A stretch of DNA of 64,000 nt from Hippopus hippopus (GCA_946811185.2 OX328109.1:29806129-29870128); one strand, 5' to 3'. Shown: positions 23,413-36,128, counted from the stretch's first letter. The notes: generated by a model not told the origin, from the letters alone. Translations and numbers: made by a program.

Positions 23413-23862
23413 TAACTGTTTACCAAACAACGAAATTCAAGACTAGTCCAAATTGAAAGCATTTGCAGACGACAAAATGTGATTAAAAGATTGAAATTTG
23501 TTTTGGGAAGGGTAGAAAACATTGTGGGAAAAGGAGAAAATGCTGGTCATCAGCATTTTCTCCTTTTCCCACAATGTTTTCAAAAGGATTCTTTCTCAGG
23601 ATCGTTAAAAGTCGAGATTGTGTGGTAAAGGGTTAACGCTTTACCACACAGTCCCAAGTTTTAACAACCCTGAGGTAGAAAGCTTTTGAAAACTTTTTGG
23701 GAAAAAGAGAAAATACTGGCTACTAGCATTTTCTTCTTTTCCTGTGTTGTTTTCTACTCTTTTAGACACAAAGTCCATCATTTTTGCCACATACAATCTG
23801 TCCTCTGCAAATCCTTTCAGTTTCAACCAGTTTAGAACTTTGTTGTTTGGTTAAGACGTAAT
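23413..23862. repeat. Back-to-back family A MITEs sharing one TTAA
   Basis: 23413-23636 (long arm first) has a near-perfect hairpin at about 23519-23581. 23633-23862 (short arm first) begins at the same TTAA (23633-23636) and has a degraded hairpin, so the two differ in age. A family A fragment (CTCTTTGCCAAACAACAAAA) lies at 23171-23190. Confidence 0.75.
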
Positions 23863-23884
23863 TAATATGTTTCAATGATCAATA

Positions 23885-24262
23885 TACCAAGCAAGTGATC
23901 AAATAAGTAAGGACCAATAAAATCCATGTTATCAAACAAATGACTGAACCTGGAGGTAGAATGGTCCTTTGACAAGCAGAAAATTTACAAACAACAAAAG
24001 GTTTTGACCCATGTCAGCCTGCACGGACTGCACAGGCTGACATGAGTCAAAACTTTTTGCAGATGCATTAACCTCTCTTCACAGAGCATGGCACAATTAT
24101 GTTTGCTTGCTTGGTGTTTAACACTGTTTTCAACAACGTTCAAGTTATATCACTGTGGCCAGTGAACCTATTCATTTTTTCTTGGAGTTTCTTTAACCAG
24201 TAAATGGCACAATATTTTTCCCCAGCCACTGGCTGCTTTCCCACATAACCATAGTCAAAAAT
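23885..24262. repeat. Family B MITE 3' part followed by a SINE 3' part
   Basis: 23885-24094 ends CACAGAGCATGGCACA and holds the pair CATGTCAGCCTGCACGGACT / AGGCTGACATGAG. 24112-24262 is the 3' body of the minus-strand SINE family (GTTTAACACTGTTTTCAACA, GCCACTGGCTGCTTTCCCAC) without its tRNA-like head. Confidence 0.65.
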
Positions 24263-24368
24263 TGTGTAGTACTCAAGGGAATAAAATATTACCTATGACG
24301 AATCTTACATTAACAAGACACTATAAAATGCTTACTTCCAATACAATGAGATGAACACGATAACCATA

Positions 24369-27300
24369 TCAATGTTGACTGTTTTCACTGGTAGTCCGAC
24401 TTCTCTCGGCCCCTTCTGTCCTAGGCGGTGAAGAATCGCGAGGCTTACCAGTTCCAAATATGCTGGCATTCCTCTGCGTACTTACAACATCATTAGGTGG
24501 GTCTCTAACTGTTCTAGGTAATAACTTTAACTTAGGACGGGCTGCTGCTGATTCTGAAAGCCATGCCAAATCAAGCAAATGTTATGCACTTATGCACTTA
24601 GCACAATTAACTTAATCATGGTTCTTTGAGATTCGACTAAATCTTGTATGTTAACACTTTAACAAATGACCCCATGTTTTTACAAACCTGAGGAATAAAG
24701 CTTAAAAAACATTGTCAAAATAGCAGAAAATACTAGTAACCAGCATTTTCTCATTTTTGCACAATGTTTTCAACCCGTTGACTGAATTCAATACATTGAA
24801 AGATTACCACTAGCAAAAAAAACTGTGTCATCTTCAAGCAAATCAAATTTAAAAGCATAGCAAAAGTGTATGTCACCAGTTGTGAATGTTTCCTTCTATA
24901 CGACAATGTTTTGACATTATGTTCATCCAACAAACTTTCATTCATAATGATTATCAATATCCCGCAAAGATATTTTTTAAGTTGTCTACTGGTTGTGTGT
25001 TAAATTTACAAAGAATTTGATTTGTCTATCTTATATTATTTATTGAGACATAGAATAAAGCATTAAATTTGGAATTTCTTAGAGGGACGAAAAAAAAAAT
25101 TCTAACCTGGTGAAGGTTCCCGTAAGATTTCTCCACCTCCTGAACTGCCTCCACTGTTTTGTCTCCGCCTACTCCCAGAATCTCTGTAATTATCATAACC
25201 ACCACGCCCTCTACCTCCTCGGCTTCGCCCTCCACCAAAGTTACTATAGTCATTATAACCACTGTCACTATAATTATCATAGCCACGATTTCCTCTATCA
25301 TAATTATCATATCCTCCTCTTCCTCCTTGATAATCATTATATCCACCTCGACCTCGGCCACCTCGACCACGATAACCTCCTCCTTAATACAGAAAAATGA
25401 AAAGATCTCTCGCAATAGAAAATCAGATTAAACTTAACTTACGTAAAACTGTTTCCATAAGTATAAAGGTAGCAATTTCAGTTTGCTCAAGAAGGAAAAA
25501 ACTGTTATCTTGTTCCTTAAGCCTTTACAAAATGATGTCGAGTTTTAATGACCCTGGGGAGGAAAGCTAATGAAAACATTGTTGGAAAAGGAGAAAATGT
25601 TGGTAACCACCATTTTCTCCTTTTTCCACAATGTTTTCTTCTTGATCAGAGTCAAATTTCATCTTTCAAGTCATATTTGATTTGTCGTCTGCAAATGCTT
25701 TAAATCTGAATGGGTCTAAAATTTTGTTATTTGGTAAAGATAGACAAAAATAGAGATATGTATTAATCAAAATACTTCTTCAATTTGAAATAATTTTTCA
25801 TGACTTGCCAAAGAGTATAAAACACATCAAGTAATTTGTGAAGAGAGTTGTATTTTGTCACTTTTCTTTGACCATTTAAGACCATTTAATTGTCAAATGC
25901 ATCATACAGACATGGTCACACCTACATTAAAGCCATACCCAGGTATACATATCATGGGTTTAACCCTTTACCACACGACAAAATTTTGGACCTGACCAAA
26001 CTGAAATCATTTGAAGTCAACAATTTAAATGTAGCTCAAATGATGATTTCTGTCTTTGATAGGGTAGAAAACATTTTGGGAAAAGGAGAAAATGCTGGTT
26101 GCTAGCATTTTCTCCTTTTCTCACAATGTTTTCAAAAGCCTTCCTTCCCAGAGTCGTGAAAACCAGGGATTGTTTGGTAAAGGGTTAAGGCAAAACTGTT
26201 GTAACTCCTTTTTTTTTCTAAAAATCAAAAATGACATTTTTACAGTTTTGTAATATATATCCATCAATGCAGCAATCCCTCTAAATATTTCTTGAAAATT
26301 CCAGCTACAACCAAAGACTTGTTAAGATCATATCACAAATCAAAACTACCTTATCTTAAAAAATTAATCTTAAAACATTAATCAGTTTTTTCTTTCTGTA
26401 AATATTGAAAAAGTGAGTTTCAACCGTTTTGCATTAAACCTGCGATATTTGTCCCAAGTTTGATACCTCTCTCATCACTCCAGCCTCTATTGCCTCGACC
26501 TCCTCCTCTCTGGTTTCTGTTGTCTCTCCTTCCCTCAGCAATATCGACTCGAATATTTTTGTCCTCAAATAACTGTGGAGTAAAACAAAACCACTCTACT
26601 TTGCTTGATTATCTGCAATATTTCTTTCCTCTTTTTTTTGCTTACAAAAATTTCTCCCGAAAAAAATTTCAAACTTTGCTATGGGTTTACACTTTTTTCA
26701 CCAGAACTTTTTTTTTTATGTATGTAAAAGCCTTTGTTAGGTCTTTGCAACCCTACTTACATGACATTATCTGCTCTAGCTTTAAAGTAAACAAGAGCGG
26801 CAAATTGTCGCAAGATACGCCCATCCCACAGCCAGTTGTCGAGGGGGGATAATAATCGTAAAGGGCAGGTAGAGGAAAATAGTAGTGCAGCAGAAATCAT
26901 GTAAGTGATTGAAATAGGTATGAATGTCTAATGTTAAGGAAACATGCATATAAAGTTTCAGGTCATTCCAACATGAAAAGACAAAGTTATATTGTAGAGA
27001 AGCATGAAAAGCTGTAAAAAAAAAAATAATGAATAGGGAATAATTCCAAAAGGGTATTAGGTAAGGTTACGGCTCCAGTGCAATGTACTTTTCATAACTG
27101 CAACAAACATGTTTACAAAGTCTCAAATCAATTTGACTTGAGGTGACAAACTTCCGTTCCGGACAAGCAAGAAATACTGTAAAAATGAAGATCAAAGTGG
27201 AATTACTCAAAATCCCCACTAGGTAAAGTTATTATTCTTGCGCACTGTACTCCGTAATATTGCAACAAACATGCATACCAGGTTTGAAGTCGTTCTGACT

Positions 27301-30300
27301 TGAGATGACAAAGTTATATTCCGGACAAGCACTAAATGCTGTAAAAATGATGATCAAAGGGAAATAACTCAAAAACAGCACGAGGTAGAGTTATAATTCT
27401 TGAGCACTGCACTTCCAAATATTGCAACAAATAAGCATACCATATTTCAAGTCATTCCTACTTAAGATGACAAAGTTATGTTCCGGACAAGCAAGAAATG
27501 CTATAAAAATGAAGATCTAAGGGGGAATAACTCAAAATTCCTGCTAGGAAGAGTTATGGTTCTTGTGCACTGCACTCCGTAATTTTTCAACAATCATGTA
27601 TACCAAATTTGAAGATGTTCATACTAAAAATGACAAAGTTATATTCAAGAAAAGCAGAAAATGCTGTAAAATTGATGATCAAAGGGAAATAACTCAAAGA
27701 CAGCACATGGCAGAGTTATGGTTCTTTCGCACTGCACTCCATATTATTGCAACAAACACAAATGCCAAGTTTCAAGTCAATCGGACTGGAGATGACAAAG
27801 TTATGCTCCGGACAATGAAATGGACTGTAAAAATGAAGATTAAAGTGGAATTACTCAAAATCCGCGCTAGGTAGAGTTATTGTTCTTGCGCACTGTACTC
27901 TGTAATATTGCAACAAACATGCAAACCAAGTTTGAAGTCGTTCTGACTTGAGATGACAAAGTTATATTCCGAACAAGCACTAAATGCTGTAAAAATGATG
28001 ATCAAAGGGAAATAACTCAAAGACAGCACGAGGTAGAGTTATAATTCTTGAGCACTGCACTTCCAAATATTGCAACAAATAAGCATACCATATTTCAAGT
28101 CATTCCTACTCAAGATGACAAATTTATGTTCGGGACAAGCAAGAAATGCTCTAACAAGAGGGCCTGATGCCCCTGGATCGCTCACCTGAGTCAATAAGCA
28201 AAATTTCACTCCAGGGTCATGATTGAAACTCTGACCAATTGTCAGGTCAACTGAGCTTAAAATGTGGTCTCTAAAGCGCCCTCAAGGAATTTCCATAAGT
28301 TGACCTAGTGACCTAGTTTATGACCCCATGTGACCCAACTTTGATCTCATCCAAGATTTTATCAAGACAAACATGCTGACCAATTTTCAAGTCAATTGAG
28401 CAAGATTTTTTGCCTCTAGAGACCATACAGAATTTCTTTAAGTTGATCTAGTGACCTAGTTTATGACTCTAGGTAACCCAATTTTGAACTCATCCTAGAT
28501 TTTATCAAGACAAACATTCTCTGCAATTTTCAAGTCAATTGAGCAATAAATGTGGCCTCCAGAGTGCTCACAAGATTTTTCTTTAATTTGACCAAGTGAC
28601 CTAGTTTATGAACCCACATGACCCAATTTAGAACTCATCATAAAGTCTATCAAGACAAACATTCTGAACAACTGAGCAATAGATGTGGCCTCTAGAGTGC
28701 CCAAATAAATTTCTTCAATTTGACCTACTGACCTTGTTTATAACTCAATTTCAACCTCATTCAATACTTCGTCAAACATTCTGACCAATTTTCATGTCAA
28801 CTGAGCATGAAATGTGGCCTCCAGAGTGCCCACAAGGTATTTCTTTAATTTGACCTTGTGACCTATATTATGACTTCAGGTGACCCAATTCTAAACTCAC
28901 CCTAGATTTCATCAAGACAAACATTTCAACCAATGTTCAAACCAAGTGAGCAATAAATGTGGCCTCTAGAGTGCCCACACAGTATTTCTTTAATTTGACC
29001 TTGTGACCTAGTTTATGACCCAAGGTGACCTAAGTTCAGACTCATGTGCAATTTTATCAGGACAAACATTCTGAACAACTTTAAAGTCAATTGAGCAATG
29101 AATGTGGCCTCTAGAGTGCCAACAATATATTTCCTTATCATGACCTAGTGATTTTAGTTTATGACCCCAGGTGACCCAAATTCAAACTCATCCAAGATTT
29201 CATCAAGACAAACATTCTGACCAATTTTCAAGTCAATTGAGTTGAAAAATATGGCCTCTAGAGTGCCCACAAGGTAAACTTGTAAACTTAAGTTGACCTA
29301 GTGATCTTGATTAAGACCCAAAGTGACCCAAATTCAAAGTCATCACAGATTTCATCAAGAAAAACATTCTGACCACATTTCAGGTCAAATGAGCAAGAAA
29401 TGTGGCCTCTCGAGTGCCCACAAGGTATTTCTTTAATTTGATCTAGTGACCTAGTTTATGACCACAGATGACCCATTTTCGAAACTCATTGAACATGTTG
29501 TGCTCCGGTGGGCTAAGAAACTTAGTACATGTCCACTAGGAGATAATACATACCAAATATCAAAGCTCTACGCCTTTCAGTTTTAAAGAAGAAGAATTTT
29601 AAAGTTTTCTGTCTTTGTTCCTATGTTCGAAATTGTGACCCCCGGGGCAGGGCCAGTTTTCACAACAGCAAGTTTATTTGAACAGACTTGGTAGAAGTCT
29701 ACTAGGAGATACTAAATGCCAAATATCAAAGCTCTACACCTTCCAGTTTCAGAGAAGAAGAATCTTAAAGTTTTCCGTCTTTGTTCCTGTGTTCGAACTT
29801 GTGACCCCCGAGGCAGGGCCAGTTTTGTTTCCAGGGGCATCATATGAACAAACTTGGTAGAGGTCCATTAGGAGATACTACATACCAAATATCAAAGCTC
29901 TAAGCCTTCCAGTTTCAGAGAAGAAGAATTTTAAAGTTTTCCTTCTTTGTTCCTGTGTTTGAACTTGTGACCCACGGGGCGGGGCTAGTTTTGACCCCAG
30001 GGGCATCATATGAACAAACTTGTTAAAGGTCCACCAGGAGATACTACATACCAAATATCAAAACTCTACGCCTTCCAGTTTCAGAGAAGAAGAATTTTAA
30101 AGTTTTCCGTCTTTGTTCCTATGTTCGAACTTGTGACCCCCGGGGTGGGGCTAGTTTTGACCCCAGGGCATCATATGAACAAACTTGGTAGAAGTCCATG
30201 AGGAGATACTACATACGAAATATCAAAGCTCTACGCCATCCAGTTTCAGAGAAGAATTTTAAAGTTTCCTTCTTTGCTCCTATGTTCGAACTTGTGACCC

Positions 30301-33300
30301 CCAGGGCGGGGCCAGTTTTGACCCCAGCGGGTTTATTTGAACAAACTTGGTAGAGGTCCACTAGGAAATGCTACATACTAAATATCAAAGCTCTATGCCT
30401 TCCAGTTTCAGAGAAGAAGAATTTTAAAGTTTTCCTACTTTGTTCCTATGTTCGAACTTGTGACCCCTGGGGCGGGGCCAGTTTTGACCCCTGGGGCATC
30501 ATGTGAACAAATTTGATAGAGGTCCACTAGGAGATGCTACATACCAAATATCAAAGCTCTAAGTTGACAGACGACAGACGCCGGATGCCGGACATAGGGC
30601 GATCACAATAGCTCACCTTGAGCATGTTGTGCTCGGTTGAGTTAAAAATGAAGATCAAAGGGGGAATAACTCAAAATTCGTGCTAGGAAGAGTTATGGTT
30701 CTTGTGCACTGCACTCCGTAATTTTTCAACAATCATGCATACCAAATTTGAAGATGTTCAGACTAGAGATGAGAAAGTTATATTCCGGACAAGCAGAAAA
30801 TGCTGTAAAAATGACAATCAAAGGGAAATAACTCAAAAACAGCACGAGGTAGAGTTATGGTTCTTTTGCAATGCACTCCGTATTATTGAAACAAACACAA
30901 ATGCCAAGTTTCAAGTCAATTGGACTGGAGATGACAAAGTTATGCTCCGGACAAGCAGAAAATGCTTTAAAAATGATGATCAAAGGGAAATAACTCAGAC
31001 AGCACGAGGTAGAGTTATGGTTCTTTCGCACTCCACTCCGTATTATTGCAACAAACACAAATGCCAAGTTTCAAGTCAATCAGACTGGAGATGACAAAGT
31101 TATGCTCCGGACAAAGAGCTGGACGCCACCCGCCCGGACACCCGCCCGCCCATACGCCATGGGTGATCCCATAATACGTCCCGTCTTCGATGGGCTAATA
31201 AAAAAGAATGCTCATGGTTTTGTAAACAAACCTCTGTTATTGTGTCCATTCAAATGTGTCTTTTTTTACAGGTACTAAAACATTGTAGCCCACTATATAT
31301 GTCAAATTACCGAAACTTAGCTTGTCTAGCTGGTATAATTTGACTAAAGCTTAAAGTCTTGTATTTCTGGAAACCAAGACAATTATAATGAATACTTATC
31401 CTTAAAGGTAAGATTTTTGTGATAAACTTACAAATATATTACCAGGTAATCTTTGATTAAAACAAACCTCTCATTAGATGTAGTTTTGTTTCACCCTATA
31501 CCAAACATTCCAGGGTTTTGAATCCTGAGGAAAAAATGCTGGTAACCAGCATTTTCTTCTTAACTTTTCTATCCTTTCTAAGATATATCCCATCATTTGT
31601 GTCACATCCAATTTTCACCTTTATCCTGCTAAATAAATTAAATCAGACTTTCCAGCCAATTGTAAAAACCTGATTGATGCTAACTCAAATTTATATTTTG
31701 GAGGAAAATACCTCCTTTTTGGACAGTGTTGAACATAGATCAGACAGCACGTTCTGTGCAGTCTGATCTTGGATCTACACTGTCCACAAAAGGTCCACGA
31801 GTTGCGCTTGGCAGCCTAATGGGTGAAGACAAAGACAACCTACCGCTCCATCATATGTTAATGCCTCTTTCAGTGATTCGATGTCATCAAATTCAACATA
31901 AGCAAAACCTTTGAACTGATCTGTTTCCTTGTCTCTCACCAATCTTACGCTTCTTACCTGTAAAATATCACAATAAGACACCTTTCAAAATTCCATTCTT
32001 TTTACCTAGCTAATTTTTATATTGACAAAGATGGTATGTTCTCCTTTTTCTACAATGTACTGGTATTCTAACCTTTTTAGGATAAATCCCATCATTTCAG
32101 CCATCCTGAAGCTGTCGTCTACAAATGCTTTCAATAGGGACAAATCTGAATTTTGTCGTTTAGAAGAGAGTTAAAACAAATTAGATCCTTGAAAAGAAAT
32201 CGATATGATAATGTAATTGTTGCTCAAAATGAGCAGTGACTGCCTTTGTCACACTGTTTATTTCTAGAAGCATCATACAAACTACTCAAATCTAAGTGAT
32301 AATTCTTTCTCTCAAATTCAAGATACAACATAATGATTTAATGGTTAACTAATCCAATTTTTTTATAATGAATAAAGTTAAAAGAAATTAAAGTCTAGCC
32401 TTTTCTTATTTGCTATTTTTCAAATACATGCTATTTACCTTAGTTTATTATCACAACTATTTCCCAAATAGACCCCCCATACCCAATTCACACCCTATGT
32501 TGTTTTGTAGGAGTAGGCATTCAGGGAGCAAACCACAAAGATTACAAATAAATGCTCTGGCAAAAGGGAGCTTAATGCATCTATGTAATGCATTATACCA
32601 AGCAATTCATCATATACATACATGTATACTTAGGGATCCATAAAATCCATTTTGTCTAACGATTGACCGGATTGTAAGGTACAATAGTTCTTTGATATAC
32701 AGAAGATTAAACAGTATCAAAAAGTTTCAGCCCAGGTCAACCTGGATGGCACGCACTGCGCAGACTGACATGGTTCGATATTTTTGCAGATGCATTAAGC
32801 GCCCTTTTCACAGAGCATGGCTCAAATGTAAAAACAAAACAAGAAACCTTTAAATTCCAGAAATGAAATAAAGACAATATAAATATGACAAAATTAATAT
32901 TAGCAAAACTGCAGTATATAGTTATGATAAATAAAATCTGATAAATTCCTTACTTGTTGATCTCTGAAGATCAGTTCAAGATCCCCTTGCACAATGCCAT
33001 TGGGGAGATTTCCAACAAATACTGTAAAAGGAGGTTCTGTTGGGATTTGTTTACGCCCACCACCACTTCCACCGCCACCTCTTCCTCTACCACCTCCTCC
33101 ATAGCCACGCCTATTGTAGTCTCCGCCTCGACTGTAGCCTCCACCACTACATACAGAAAAATATACCAACTCTTTATCACACAGCAAAATGCTAAGTTTG
33201 TTCATACTAGGAGCATTATTTTACAGATGACCATTAATTATGTTTGAAATGATGGGATTCATGCTTGATAGGTTACTGGCCTTTCCTACTTTTCAACAGT

Positions 33301-36128
33301 GAGCACAAGAGCGAGCCTTCTTTCTTCGTACTTAAACACTTGGGATTGTTTAGTAAAGCGTTAAATCTATCCTCAGCAATATTTCCAATTAAATGTTGAA
33401 CACGCCTCTAAAAATTTTTTAATGTATACATTAGTAACTCAATGATACACATGCTACAAGATTTTTTTTCCCATATTTACTGCTTGGTGATAAGCTTTAT
33501 CATCTTGATGATGATGCCACAGATAATATTCTATCACTTTCATTCCAGCTATAAATTATTACCTTCTGCAGAAAACTTTAAAATTATATCTTGTAAAAGA
33601 CAACTGTCGAAAACACTGCAACAGAAGAAGAAATTACTCATGAGTAATTTTCCTTTTGTTAAAATATGTTAATATATATTAACCCTTGATTATCCATATT
33701 TTACACAGATGATTTCAGCACTAATGCTCTAACCTGGTGTTTATTCCAGACAGGGATGATTGCGTGATTCATGCTAAAATCTTCTAGATCACGCTAATTT
33801 TGCTACATAATACTAGACAAGGCACAGACATTTTTGAAGAAAAGAAAAGGTGTGAGGGAAGAAAAAAACAAGATAACATTTATGAACTCCAAGGAAAATG
33901 TATGAAATTTTCAAGAAATGATTTCAGTTTGAAAAACAAAGCAATGAAAACCAATGACATTTCCAGAAAACCAGACTATCTTGGAGGTGTTCTATTTTCA
34001 GATCAATGGCAAACAATTCTGCAAAACAAAAAGAAATACCTTTTTCTTTCAAGCATTTTGAAAACTTAAAATTGGTATATTCAGATTTTAGACTCATACA
34101 TGTATCTATAAGGTTGCAACACCAGACATGGTCTTTATGATTCTGGAAAAATCCACGATCCTTTATTTCAGTCAATAATTTCAGTAAAATATATCGGACT
34201 GTGCAATCCCATCACAAATGTAAATGAATAGCAAACACTCTTTCATTTGGACTGAGCCCAAGATTCTGTTTATGACTAAGATTAGCAATCGCCGATTGAT
34301 TAAAGTCCACTCCCTGTGAAAATTTGAGGCAAATTCACCTTCTCAAGACACAAACCAATTCTAGTCTTGTACATAGAATGCATCCTGCTAGAACAGGCAA
34401 GCTTCAGTCAGTGGCCGTTAGTATTTCACCCAATTCCAAATGCCCATTGACTTTAATACATTATTCAATGTGCAAGAATAATTTTCAAACTGCTTCTGAA
34501 GCTATGACAATGAAAATGAGACTAAATCTAATCATTTTCAAAGGTAATGGTATCAAATATTATAAGACTGAGAAAAATGAAGTAATTTTTAACTTGAAGT
34601 GGAAAGATGTTCTATAATTGACCAGGCTGCCCCTAGTTTTTCAAATCTCCAGTTTTTCAAATGCAGGGGTAGTGATTTTCCCTCCTATTTCTAAATATCT
34701 AGAAAAAAACACTGTAACCTGTATTGAGAGAAATACGTATTTTATTTTGTTTCACTGGATTGTATGCTAGTGATAATTCTAATTATTATAAGGCTGTTGT
34801 GAACTAAGAAAACCTTTCATGGAAAGTGTAGCCAAAGATAACAACCAAAATACAATCTTGTAAAAAAATCTAATGTTTTAACCTTTTACATGTTCCTGAG
34901 TTTCAAAAACCTTGAGACAAAAAACAGAAAACATTTTGGGAAAAGGAGAAAATGCTTGTAACCAGCATTTTCTCTTTATCCCACAATGTTTTCTTTTATC
35001 TGTGAGACATAGCTATAGTCTCAATGAGATGTTTACGGTGCTTCTTTTCTTATTTAAACAATTACTGTGCACCATACCGTCTCAAGTCCATCGTGAATTT
35101 TCCGGTAGCAAAGCGACAGCGCTGCACTGACTTTTTGTTTTGTTGGTTTAATCTGTATTGCAGTGAAATACAATTAATTTTTAGGAAGACTGATGACCAA
35201 GGACAAATTAATAAACCTTTCATTACCTAAATTGCTTGTAGAAGTTTGTTGTAACTTGTAAATCTCAAAAAAAAAAAAAAACTAACACAGTTTATTGTGT
35301 TTGGCAGCTATTTTGGGTGTATTTTGGGGAACATAAACACCTCGGGTAACAGATGAATTAAACTTTTTTTTTATATGTTCTGAGTTTAAATTGAAAATAT
35401 TTATATCTGAAACAAATGATTATTGAACACGTAAGCAACAGGTATGTTCAAATTCTAGTTTTGTCCTCTATTTGTGAAAATGAGAGTTTCAATATGCATA
35501 CAAAATGTGTGCGCCGGCTTCAAATGATTTTTTCATGATCGTTTCTGTACCCAAAGGTGACCCATCTAAAGCTAATATCGCCTTTGGGGAGTTATCAGTA
35601 CTAGACAAACCCCCTAAGTTTAGCCACATCTAAATTGTCTTCTGTAACAACTTTAAATACTGCTAAGTCTAGAACTGTCACTTGATAGAGAGTCAAAAGG
35701 TGGTGTGCCCAGCAGAGGTTTGCATTTGCAAAAATTAGATTTAGAGAACTAAAAATGTCCACATTGTTTATCTACTTAGCAATCCAAGATTTAACATATT
35801 ATTTCAGTGAAAATAAATGATTCAAAACTCAAAATATATTTGGTCCATAAGTGAACCTCAAGTAAAGTAGGTCTGACCAAAAATTTGTTCACACTGAACT
35901 CTTTTTCTTCTCCAACCTAGGTAGGCTATCACAGCATGAACATGTGATCGTCAATATGGTCGGTTAAAAGGTGATGAAATGCAATCGAGGAGTATGAAAG
36001 TAATGAACGTATTTGTGCGTGGTAAGATTTAAATGTTGCCAACGCAGAAAGAATTTCCCACGCGAAACAGATGCGTACCCTTGATAATTTCCACCCCCGT
36101 GTCCGTAAGCATTATCGTAGTCTGCCAT
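24369..36128 (-). CDS. EIF4H: Eukaryotic translation initiation factor 4H, six exons, complete
   Basis: Exons in transcript order are 36128-36079, 33146-32954, 31957-31844, 26572-26467, 25382-25107 and 24553-24369. All introns are GT-AG, the phases agree, and the total is 924 nt (307 residues plus TGA). eIF4H stimulates the eIF4A helicase during cap-dependent scanning in the cytoplasm. Residues 1-50 are Gly/Tyr/Arg-rich. One RRM spans about 57-133, with RNP2 VFVGNL (59-64) and RNP1 KGFAYVEF (97-104). The [20 protein letters not shown] stretch and the LTYDGA-LFED junction are typical of eIF4H rather than eIF4B. Residues 134-246 are an RGG/YGG/YDNY low-complexity region. The tail [10 protein letters not shown] (252-261) with [10 protein letters not shown] matches the family C-terminus. 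The protein is longer than the human one (about 248 residues), mainly through that middle. The start ATG at 36128 gives the usual MADYD beginning. The introns are packed with repeats. Confidence 0.95.
24652..26188. repeat. Family A MITEs in eIF4H introns 4 and 5
   Basis: 24652-24790 is truncated in intron 5. 25515-25741 (short arm first) and 25960-26188 (TTAA at 25960-25963 and 26185-26188, hairpin with TGCTGGTTGCTAGCA centre) are complete copies in intron 4. Confidence 0.7.
26790..31204 (+). mobile_element. Composite repeat copy 2 with dimeric satellite, carrying a nested element
   Basis: Starts AACAAGAGCGGCAAATTGTC (26790). An array of about 160 bp monomers follows (GACAAAGTTATNTTCCGGAC, GGGAAATAACTCAAA) at 26940-28150 and 30650-31110. 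It ends CCCGTCTTCGATGGGCTAAT (31179-31198), a short hairpin, then A-rich sequence. It is the reverse of the unit at 10506-12775 and sits in eIF4H intron 3. A second composite interrupts the array. Confidence 0.75.
28154..30646 (+). mobile_element. 2.5 kb composite repeat nested in the satellite array, with two internal tandem arrays
   Basis: Starts CAAGAGGGCCTGATGCCCCT and ends AGCTCACCTTGAGCATGTTG...GAGTTAAAA. The first array (about 28200-29500) has some nine units of about 145-150 bp built on GACCTAGTGACCTAGTTTAT, CATCAAGACAAACATTCTGA and TGTGGCCTCTAGAGTGC. The second (about 29510-30560) has about six units of about 165 bp built on ACCAAATATCAAAGCTCTAC, CAGTTTCAGAGAAGAAGAAT and GGGGCCAGTTTTGACCCC. 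The flanks (AATGCTCTAA and AATGAAGATCAAAGG) are continuous host satellite. Confidence 0.75.
31205..31491. other. Intronic spacer, nothing recognised
   Basis: eIF4H intron 3 DNA between the composite repeat and a family A fragment; no coding or repeat signature. Confidence 0.3.
31492..31828. repeat. Short family A copy and a family C MITE beside eIF4H exon 3
   Basis: 31492-31612 keeps the hairpin tip (AAAATGCTGGTAACCAGCAT) but has lost much of both arms. 31615-31828 is family C (TTTATCCTGCTAAATAAATT ... TTGGCAGCCTAATGGGTGAA). Its end lies only about 15 bp from the eIF4H exon 3 donor. Confidence 0.65.
32030..33363. repeat. Repeats in eIF4H introns 1-2: two family A copies and one family B copy
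   Basis: 32030-32173 is the right half of a family A copy. 32551-32824 is family B with both ends (AATGCTCTGGCAAAAGGGAG and CACAGAGCATGGCTCA). 33167-33363 is family A lacking its palindrome, starting about 20 bp from the eIF4H exon 2 acceptor. Confidence 0.65.
33364..34875. other. eIF4H intron 1 spacer, no gene supported
   Basis: AT-rich DNA with scattered ORFs under 100 codons on both strands. Their composition is Lys/Asn/Phe-biased, as expected from AT-rich noise. No repeat termini recognised. Confidence 0.35.

Noticed and set aside
25110..25431. Ser/Thr/Ile-rich and Tyr/His-rich ORFs on the plus strand
   Set aside because: They are antisense readings of the Gly/Tyr-rich eIF4H exon 5.
29678..30201. 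Two similar 60-codon ORFs ([13 protein letters not shown])
   Set aside because: They are successive units of the 165 bp tandem array.
32954..33247. Thr/Ser-rich plus-strand ORF
   Set aside because: Antisense reading of eIF4H exon 2; low complexity derives from the Gly codons on the other strand.
33800..34617. Two ORFs of about 90-97 codons in eIF4H intron 1
   Set aside because: Lys/Asn-rich composition typical of AT-rich noise, with no motif and no splice context.
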